In this document: positions 58,902 to 64,000 of the stretch, piece after piece | Position numbering within the stretch: the stretch's first letter is position 1 | Layout: each line of letters starts with the position of its first letter | Source: Tsukamurella sp040611135 | GTDB taxonomy: Bacteria > Actinomycetota > Actinomycetes > Mycobacteriales > Mycobacteriaceae | Direction of reading: 5' to 3' | DNA: 64,000 bases | NCBI RefSeq assembly: GCF_040611135.1 | Contig: NZ_JBEXNL010000004.1 | Coordinates: forward strand, 272,523 to 336,522 | Made by a program: the position numbers and the translations under genes | Notes under the pieces: model-generated | Databases searched by the model: none | What the model was told of the DNA's origin: nothing | What the model saw: the letters and a program-made list of their open reading frames with translations, nothing else

Positions 58902-59822
58902 GTGGGTCCGGTGCGTCCAATGGGCATGGGGGCGTTCGAGCGCGAGGTACATCGCTCGGCGGAGTTGATCGCCGACGTGGGCCGGTATGCGGCGGAGAAG
59001 GACTACCGCTGCATCACGCCCGGGTTCCGCGTTCCGCGAGGGGTGACGGGAGGGACCGTCGGCGACCTCGCCACGGCGATGATCCGGGAGTATCCCGGCT
59101 CGGCACTGTGCGGCTGGACCGCCGCACGACTGCATCTGCACACCATGGCGAAGTCGCGGGAGCTCGTGGAAGTGCTGGGCCCCAAGCAGATCCGTCGTCG
59201 CGGCGTGATCAGCCGGACGGCGGAGTTCACCGCCGACGACGTGGTGATCCGCTACGGACTGCCCTGCACCGCACCGATCCGTACGGCCATGGACCTCATG
59301 CGCTACACCCGCGGCGATGAGGGCATCGCCGCCGCAGATCAGTGCCTGCGCGTGTTCGGGAGGCCGGCCACGGCGCACCGTCCGGCCTGGGTGGCCCGAC
59401 CGGCGATGGCGACGGTGGAACAGATCGAGGCCGAGCTCGACCGACGGGAGTGGTGGCGGGGCAGCCGGATCCGCGAGGTGCTGCGAGAGGCCGACGGCCG
59501 TTCGCAGTCCCCATGGGAGACCTTCTCGCGGTTGACGCTCCACCGCGCCGGCCTGACGAACATGATCCCGCAGGTCCCGGTTCTCGACGGCGAGTACTTC
59601 CTCGACCTCGCCGATGAGGAGTACAAGGTGGCCGTCGAGTACGACGGGGCCCATCACCGCGACGGGAAGCAGCACGCCGCCGACGTCGAGCGGTGGAACG
59701 TGCTCGAGAAGGACCTGGGCTGGAACCTCATCATCGTGACGGCCGGGCCGCTGGCGAACCGTCCGGAGGTCCTGCTCCGCAGGGTGCGCAGGGGACTGAG
59801 CGAGCACGACTTCACCGCCTAG
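58902..59822 (+). CDS. DUF559/Vsr-like endonuclease-domain protein between inverted repeats
   Basis: A 306-residue protein. Residues about 1-170 resemble the AbiEi-antitoxin-like N-terminal region often joined to DUF559 (FRVPRGVTGGTVGDLATAMI, LCGWTAARLHLHTMAKSREL, LGPKQIRRRGVISRTAEFTA). The C-terminal part is a PD-(D/E)XK/Vsr-like nuclease: QSPWETFSRLTLHRAGLTNM, QVPVLDGEYFLDLADEEYKV and AVEYDGAHHRDGKQHAADVE, with Asp, Glu and downstream Lys/His in the usual order, ending NVLEKDLGWNLIIVTAGPL. Such genes are multi-copy in actinobacteria; their role is unknown. It starts at GTG 58902 or ATG 58920. It lies inside the 67-bp inverted repeats. Confidence 0.75.
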   Translation: MGPVRPMGMGAFEREVHRSAELIADVGRYAAEKDYRCITPGFRVPRGVTGGTVGDLATAMIREYPGSALCGWTAARLHLHTMAKSRELVEVLGPKQIRRRGVISRTAEFTADDVVIRYGLPCTAPIRTAMDLMRYTRGDEGIAAADQCLRVFGRPATAHRPAWVARPAMATVEQIEAELDRREWWRGSRIREVLREADGRSQSPWETFSRLTLHRAGLTNMIPQVPVLDGEYFLDLADEEYKVAVEYDGAHHRDGKQHAADVERWNVLEKDLGWNLIIVTAGPLANRPEVLLRRVRRGLSEHDFTA

Positions 59823-59827
59823 CCGAG

Positions 59828-59894
59828 TTACCCGCGGGTAGCAAGCAACGGATGCACACGTTTCCGCAGGAAGCCATCTGGGCTAACGCTGTTA
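59828..59894. repeat. Right 67-bp inverted repeat
   Basis: Reverse complement of 58814-58880 with eight mismatches, all outside the 26-base core GCTTCCTGCGGAAACGTGTG plus CATCCG. It starts six bases after the nuclease gene stop and ends 20 bases before the convergent hydrolase gene stop. Confidence 0.9.
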
Positions 59895-59913
59895 CGTACG
59901 AACGGGGCGAGGG

Positions 59914-61107
59914 TCAGGCGGCTGCGGCGGGGAGGGCGGACGACGCGGTGAGACCGCTCACCAGGGCGGAGCCCTGCCGCTCGTCGTAACGGTGGCCCAG
60001 CCCGGGCGGCGGGGCGGTGGCGCCCAGCAGGTCGACGGTGGCCTGGAGGAATCCGAGCAGCGGAACCCACGGCGGGCGCGGTGTCGCGCTGCCGGGTGCC
60101 GTCGCGGCGCGGTCGGGCGGTGTGACGAGCAGCCGCGGCGACCAGATCCCGACCGGGTCGGAGGCGTTGAGTTGCGCGGGGCCGGCGAGCGCGACCCCCG
60201 CCGGTGTGCCCACCTGCAGGGTCGCCGCGATCGGGGCCCGCAGCTCCTCGGCCCGCCGCTGCGCGGCGATCACACCCACCGTCCCCAGGCTCTGGCCGTA
60301 CAGGCGCAGCGCGGTCGACGGTGCCCGCCTGTGCAGTTCGTCGATGAGGGCCACCGTCGTCGCCGCGGCGGCGTCGCGGTGCAGCACGAACGACTGCCAG
60401 CTCGGCATCTGCGTGTACTGCACGGCCACGATCGCGCTGTCGCCGCACATCGCCTCCTCGACGCCGCGGACGAAATGAGGGTCGACCCAGCCGGATCCCG
60501 TGGGGACCGCGACCACGACGGCCCGCCGCGCGAGCCCGCCGGCCGCGACGAGCCGGTCGACCGCGACGGCGGCGCGCCGGGCGGGGGAGGCACCGTCGGA
60601 CAGGGAGGCGTACACCCGCACGCCGGGCGTGCGCGAGCCGATGTCGGCGAAACGTTGTGCATACGAGGCGGACTCCTCGGGCGGTCGGGCCGTCGCGGGC
60701 CAGGCGACCCCCGCCGCAGCCACGATCGCCACCACCGCGGCGACCGCGGCCCGCAGCCGGACGGACCACAGGACGGCGACCGCGAACGGCGCAGCTCCGA
60801 CCACGCCCACCAGCACGGCGAACCCCAGCGGCCCCACCGGACCCACCCCCGCGGCCGCTCGCAGATGGTTCTGCCACAGCAGCCATCCCACGAGCGCGGC
60901 GGCGGCGAGGCACCCGGCGGCGCGGTAGTGCACGGATCGCCGGCGCGCGATCACCACCCCGATGCCGGCGCCCACGGCGCCGAACACCAGGCACACCACC
61001 ACCTGTACGACGACCGCACGCGGCAACTGGTTCGGGAACGCCGCGCAGGCGACCCCGACGGCGTACCCGGTCGGTACGCCCGCGCGCAGCCGCGGCGCCG
61101 CGATCAC
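59914..61107 (-). CDS. Membrane-anchored alpha/beta-hydrolase (PF10081 type)
   Basis: About 397 residues from GTG 61107. The N-terminal third has four to five membrane helices (GYAVGVACAAFPN, VVVQVVVCLVFGAVGAGIGV, CLAAAALVGWLLWQ, LGFAVLVGVVGAAPFAVAVL, VAAVVAIVAAAGVAWPA). The catalytic domain follows: VVVAVPTGSGWVDPHFVRGV, SAIVAVQYTQMPSWQSFVLH and the nucleophile elbow LRLYGQSLGTVGVIAAQ, all typical of the alpha/beta-hydrolase family with an N-terminal membrane part. Its GTG overlaps the phospholipase gene stop, so the two are coupled; together they may degrade or remodel lipids at the envelope. Confidence 0.82.
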   Translation of the reverse strand: MIAAPRLRAGVPTGYAVGVACAAFPNQLPRAVVVQVVVCLVFGAVGAGIGVVIARRRSVHYRAAGCLAAAALVGWLLWQNHLRAAAGVGPVGPLGFAVLVGVVGAAPFAVAVLWSVRLRAAVAAVVAIVAAAGVAWPATARPPEESASYAQRFADIGSRTPGVRVYASLSDGASPARRAAVAVDRLVAAGGLARRAVVVAVPTGSGWVDPHFVRGVEEAMCGDSAIVAVQYTQMPSWQSFVLHRDAAAATTVALIDELHRRAPSTALRLYGQSLGTVGVIAAQRRAEELRAPIAATLQVGTPAGVALAGPAQLNASDPVGIWSPRLLVTPPDRAATAPGSATPRPPWVPLLGFLQATVDLLGATAPPPGLGHRYDERQGSALVSGLTASSALPAAAA

Positions 61108-61667
61108 AGCCGGCCCCCGACGGTGAGCCAGCTCGTCGCGAGCTCGGCGACGGACTCGGCGCGGGGCGGACCGTCGTGCTGGCGCCAGGTGTTGGCGCGG
61201 ACGGCGAGCACGGCGATCCCCGCGACCTCGGCGCACTGCCGACGCTGCTGGACGGGCCGGGCGCCGCACGCGGCGGACAGCCGCTCCGCGAGGGTGTCGT
61301 CGATGAGCCGGCGCGCCCACCCCCCGAGTGGGTGCCCGGCGGCGTCGGCGTGCCGCAGCAGGTCGTAGCCGAGGTCGTGCGCCTTGCACGGCGCGTCGAA
61401 ATCGGCGGGCAGGGGTACGACGGACGAGCATTCGCCGTGCGGGTCGACCGCGTAGCCGGGTCCGGCGGCGGCGACGTAGCCGAAGCCGGCGGGGATCGAA
61501 CGGATCTGGTCGGCGACGGCCACCGTCGGGGCGGAGACGGCGCGGACCGCCGCGGCCGAGGGCGCGTCTTCTGCGGGCACGACGTTCTCCGCGGCGGCGG
61601 GTAGGGAGATGCCGAAGGACAAGGGAACGGCGAGTACGGCTGCGGCGGCGAGCATGCGGCGGGTCAT
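61104..61667 (-). CDS. Secreted prokaryotic phospholipase A2-like protein
   Basis: A 187-residue protein with a Sec signal: MTRRMLAAAAVLAVPLSFGI then SLPAAAEN, cleaved near AAA. The catalytic helix is FDAPCKAHDLGYDLLRHADA, with the His-Asp dyad of phospholipase A2 (C-x-x-H-D). Four or more Cys residues (ECSS, CKAHD, SAACGARP, RRQCAEV) may form disulfides. Start 61667 is chosen because the signal begins there; a longer frame overlaps the divergent kinase. It is coupled to the membrane hydrolase downstream. Confidence 0.83.
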   Translation of the reverse strand: MTRRMLAAAAVLAVPLSFGISLPAAAENVVPAEDAPSAAAVRAVSAPTVAVADQIRSIPAGFGYVAAAGPGYAVDPHGECSSVVPLPADFDAPCKAHDLGYDLLRHADAAGHPLGGWARRLIDDTLAERLSAACGARPVQQRRQCAEVAGIAVLAVRANTWRQHDGPPRAESVAELATSWLTVGGRL

Positions 61668-61779
61668 GGCGACGACGCTAGGAACGCCCGGCGCAGCGGC
61701 GGATCGGCTGTGCGAGTGGTCCGATCTCACCCGAAAGTATGAGGACGGCGTGCGCGCGCCGCCCCTAGCGTCGTCTTCC

Positions 61780-63048
61780 ATGAGGACGACCACGAAGAGG
61801 ATCGAGCGGATCGGGCGAGCGACGGTGCGCGCCGGCCGCTACCTGGACCGGCAGAGCGCCCTGCACATCAAGGCCCCCGACGGTGCGCTGCACGCGACGC
61901 CGCTCGGGATCTTCCTGTCCCGGAAGGTCAACTGGTTGTTCCTCCTGGTCGCGCTCATCATGTGGGCGGTAGCCTGGCCCACCCTGAACGAGCAGTTCAC
62001 CGTTCCCGCGGCGCTGCTGCCGATCATCAGCGGGCTGTCCGTGCTGCCCATCGCGATCGCCTGGGCGCACCCGCGCGCCGCATGGGGGATCGTCGCCGCG
62101 ACGGCGGCGGTCTTCCCGCTCCTGTGGTTCGACGCGAAGCAGGACTGGCAGTGGAACTGGCAGGTCTCGCTGATCATGGCGATGCTGATCACCAGCTGGA
62201 TCGCCTTCCTCAAGTGTCCGCCGCTCGACGCCGTGGCCATCGCGGCGGCCTCGTCGGTGCTGTTCTGGATCAACGCGCAGGACGGCACCGGCGGCGGATG
62301 GGTCGCGGGGATCATGGTCTCGCTGGTGATCATCCTGCTGCTGCGGCTGGCGCTGCAGTCCCGCACCCGCCTCGAGGAGCAGACCGAGGTCAGCGAGCTC
62401 GAGCGTGGCCGCCGCGCCATCCTCGAGGAGCGCACGCGCATCGCCCGCGACCTGCACGACATCGTCGCTCACCGGATGTCGCTCGTCGTGGTCCAGGCAC
62501 AGACCGCGCAGTACCGGGTGCCCGACGTCTCCGAGCGGGCCCGCGCCGAGTTCGACGGCATCGCCGTCTCCGCCCGCGAGGCCCTCAACGAGGTTCGGGC
62601 GCTGCTCGGCGTGCTGCGGCTCGACGACGCCTCCGCGGAGCTCGCGCCCGCCCCCGGGCTCGGCGGCGTCGACGAGCTCATCGACGGCGCCCGCGCGGCC
62701 GGCGTCGTCGTCGAATACCTTCCCCTGCCCGACCCGTCCGCGATCGGCGAGACCACCGCGCTCGTCGCCTACCGCATCGTCCAGGAGTCCATCGCGAACG
62801 CGACCCGGCACGCCCAGGGCGCCGCGATCACCGTCGCCCTGACCCTCGACGGGGGCACGCTGAACCTGCGTGTCGAGAACGGGCCCCGCACCTCCGACGC
62901 CGACCTCGGCGGCCCCGGACTCGGGCAGGGTATCCCCGGGATGGCGGAACGGGCGCGCACCGTCGGCGGCTCGCTGTCCGCCGTCCCGACGGTGGGCGGG
63001 GGTTTCGCCGTGCGCGCCACGCTCCCCGCCCGGCCCGACGGGGCCTAG
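61780..63048 (+). CDS. Sensor histidine kinase (HisKA_3)
   Basis: A 422-residue membrane kinase. After a cytoplasmic N-terminus come about five helices (LFLLVALIMWAVAWPTL, ALLPIISGLSVLPIAIAWAH, WGIVAATAAVFPLLWF, SLIMAMLITSWIAFL, AGIMVSLVIILLLRLAL). The phospho-His is in TRIARDLHDIVAHRMSLVVV and the ATPase N-box in AYRIVQESIANATRHAQGAA, with GQGIPGMAERARTVGGSL. Its response regulator follows 10 bases downstream. Divergent from the phospholipase operon, so it might control that operon in response to membrane stress. Confidence 0.9.
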   Translation: MRTTTKRIERIGRATVRAGRYLDRQSALHIKAPDGALHATPLGIFLSRKVNWLFLLVALIMWAVAWPTLNEQFTVPAALLPIISGLSVLPIAIAWAHPRAAWGIVAATAAVFPLLWFDAKQDWQWNWQVSLIMAMLITSWIAFLKCPPLDAVAIAAASSVLFWINAQDGTGGGWVAGIMVSLVIILLLRLALQSRTRLEEQTEVSELERGRRAILEERTRIARDLHDIVAHRMSLVVVQAQTAQYRVPDVSERARAEFDGIAVSAREALNEVRALLGVLRLDDASAELAPAPGLGGVDELIDGARAAGVVVEYLPLPDPSAIGETTALVAYRIVQESIANATRHAQGAAITVALTLDGGTLNLRVENGPRTSDADLGGPGLGQGIPGMAERARTVGGSLSAVPTVGGGFAVRATLPARPDGA

Positions 63049-63058
63049 GCTCACGAGG

Positions 63059-63715
63059 GTGTCCATCACCGTCTTCATCGCCGACGATCAGGCCATGGTC
63101 CGCCAGGGCTTCGGTGCCCTGCTGGGTGCGCAGCCCGACATCTCCGTGATCGGGGACGCCCCCGACGGCAAGGCCGCCGTGGCCGAGGTCGCGCGGCTGC
63201 GGCCCGACGTCGTGCTCATGGACGTCCGCATGCCGGAGATGAACGGGCTCGAGGCCGCCGCCGAGATCCTGCGCCGGCACGACGGGGTCCGCGTGCTCAT
63301 GCTCACCACCTTCGACATCGACGACTACGTCTACGAGGCGCTGCGGGTCGGTGCGTCCGGGTTCATGCTCAAGGACGCGCCCGCGGAGGAACTGATCCGC
63401 GCCGTCCGGGTGGTGCACGAGGGCCAGTCGCTGCTGGCGCCGTCGGTCACCCGCCGGATGATCGCCGAGGTGACCGCCGCGCGGGCGCACCGTCGGACCG
63501 CGCCGCCCGAGCTGAAGACCCTCACGCCCCGGGAGCGGGAGGTCCTGGAAGCGATCGCGGCCGGACGGTCCAACGCCGAGATCGCCGAGGCGCTGTTCGT
63601 CTCGGACCAGACCGTGAAGACACACGTCAGCAAGGTCCTGCAGAAGCTCGGGCTGCGCGATCGGGCGCAGGCGGTGGTCTACGCGTACGAGACGGGCGTC
63701 GTCACGCCGGGATGA
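63059..63715 (+). CDS. NarL-type response regulator
   Basis: A 218-residue receiver plus LuxR DNA-binding domain. Acidic residues in VFIADDQAMVRQGFGALLG, the acceptor Asp in PDVVLMDVRMPEMNGLEA, Lys in FMLKDAPAEELIRAVRVV; helix-turn-helix LTPREREVLEAIAAGRSNAE followed by IAEALFVSDQTVKTHVSKVL. It begins with GTG 10 bases after the kinase stop, so the pair is cotranscribed. Targets are unknown. Confidence 0.92.
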   Translation: MSITVFIADDQAMVRQGFGALLGAQPDISVIGDAPDGKAAVAEVARLRPDVVLMDVRMPEMNGLEAAAEILRRHDGVRVLMLTTFDIDDYVYEALRVGASGFMLKDAPAEELIRAVRVVHEGQSLLAPSVTRRMIAEVTAARAHRRTAPPELKTLTPREREVLEAIAAGRSNAEIAEALFVSDQTVKTHVSKVLQKLGLRDRAQAVVYAYETGVVTPG

Positions 63716-63758
63716 TTGTCCTGACAGGTCACGGGTCGGCGCGGCAAGATCTACGTCC

Positions 63759-64000
63759 ATGAGTCTGCGCATCGGTGTGTTGACAGGTGGTGGTGACTGT
63801 CCTGGGTTGAATGCGGTGATCCGGGCGGTGGTCCGGACGTGTGATTCGCGGTACGGGTCGGCGGTGGTCGGGTTTCAGGACGGGTGGCGGGGCCTGTTGG
63901 AGGATCGGCGGGTGCAGTTGTCCGACGATGAGCGCAACGATCGGCTGCTGACCAAGGGCGGCACGATGCTGGGCACGGCCCGTACCCATCCGGATGTGCT
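63759..64000 (+). CDS. pfkA: ATP/PPi-dependent 6-phosphofructokinase, N-terminal part (runs off the window)
   Basis: The first 80 residues read MSLRIGVLTGGGDCPGLNAV, IRAVVRTCDSRYGSAVVGFQ and DGWRGLLEDRRVQLSD, the start of a phosphofructokinase; GGGDCPGLNAVIR is the nucleotide/phosphate loop. It phosphorylates fructose 6-phosphate in glycolysis. Location after gatC-gatA is conserved in Mycobacteriales. Codons end in G (GGG, CGG, GTG, TTG) much more often than in neighbouring genes, which favour C endings. Confidence 0.93.
   Translation, partial: MSLRIGVLTGGGDCPGLNAVIRAVVRTCDSRYGSAVVGFQDGWRGLLEDRRVQLSDDERNDRLLTKGGTMLGTARTHPDV

Larger units (their letters stand above)
58814..59894. mobile_element. 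Possible inverted-repeat-bounded nuclease cassette
   Basis: A 1081-bp unit: 67-bp inverted repeats at both ends and a single nuclease-like gene between, inserted between gatA and the convergent hydrolase gene. No flanking target duplication could be seen and no transposase is present. The gene itself could be the mobility enzyme, or the element could depend on another. The name is only a hypothesis. Confidence 0.35.

Overview
This is a high-GC actinobacterial chromosome segment with no rRNA, tRNA, CRISPR array or intact insertion sequence visible. Gene content and order point to Mycobacteriales. A block resembling the M. tuberculosis Rv3035 to Rv3011 region can be followed: beta-propeller lipoprotein, hexapeptide acyltransferase, GT4 glycosyltransferase, GH57 enzyme and methyltransferase (the methylglucose lipopolysaccharide type locus), then etfBA, an acyltransferase pair, iscS-mnmA, a MetE-like protein, ligA, an ACT-domain protein, gatC-gatA and pfkA. 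A genus such as Tsukamurella fits, but this is inferred from recalled synteny and not from a search.

Layout. 1-2.9 kb: TetR regulator fragment, XRE-map operon, propeller lipoprotein. 3-6.6 kb: acyltransferase, then an accessory patch with a broken Uma2 gene and a DUF222/HNH endonuclease. 6.6-12.3 kb: polysaccharide operon divergent from etfBA, closed by a strong terminator. 12.4-21.8 kb: catalase, response regulator, HEPN Abi gene, histidine kinase, multicopper oxidase, MpaB-like oxygenase with TetR, MarR regulator. 21.8-34.9 kb: NUDIX, OlsB/OlsA-like acyltransferases, iscS, mnmA, MetE-like, amt, small genes, a frameshifted dadA-like gene, ligA. 35-37.5 kb: a frameshifted second HEPN Abi gene, ACT protein and a frameshifted monooxygenase-like gene. 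37.5-55.3 kb: a large amine and amino-acid catabolic island. 55.4-58.7 kb: AraC-DinB regulator, RibD-like reductase, gatC, gatA. 58.8-59.9 kb: a nuclease-like gene between 67-bp inverted repeats. 59.9-64 kb: secreted phospholipase A2 with membrane alpha/beta-hydrolase, a two-component pair, and the start of pfkA.

How the genes may work together. The 37-55 kb island combines amine oxidases, an ammonia lyase of the beta-alanyl-CoA type, acyl-CoA synthetase, enoyl-CoA hydratase, alcohol and aldehyde dehydrogenases, a PuuD-like amidotransferase, a Baeyer-Villiger monooxygenase with hydrolase, an APC permease and a glutamine-synthetase-like ligase, with TetR and PucR regulators. It looks like a route that glutamylates and/or oxidises an amine and feeds the carbon through CoA thioesters; the substrate is unknown.

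The most unusual signals are the inverted-repeat-bounded nuclease gene, structured elements beside both HEPN Abi genes, a 12-base word (GCCCGACGGTGC) repeated at least ten times, and several strong palindromic operators.
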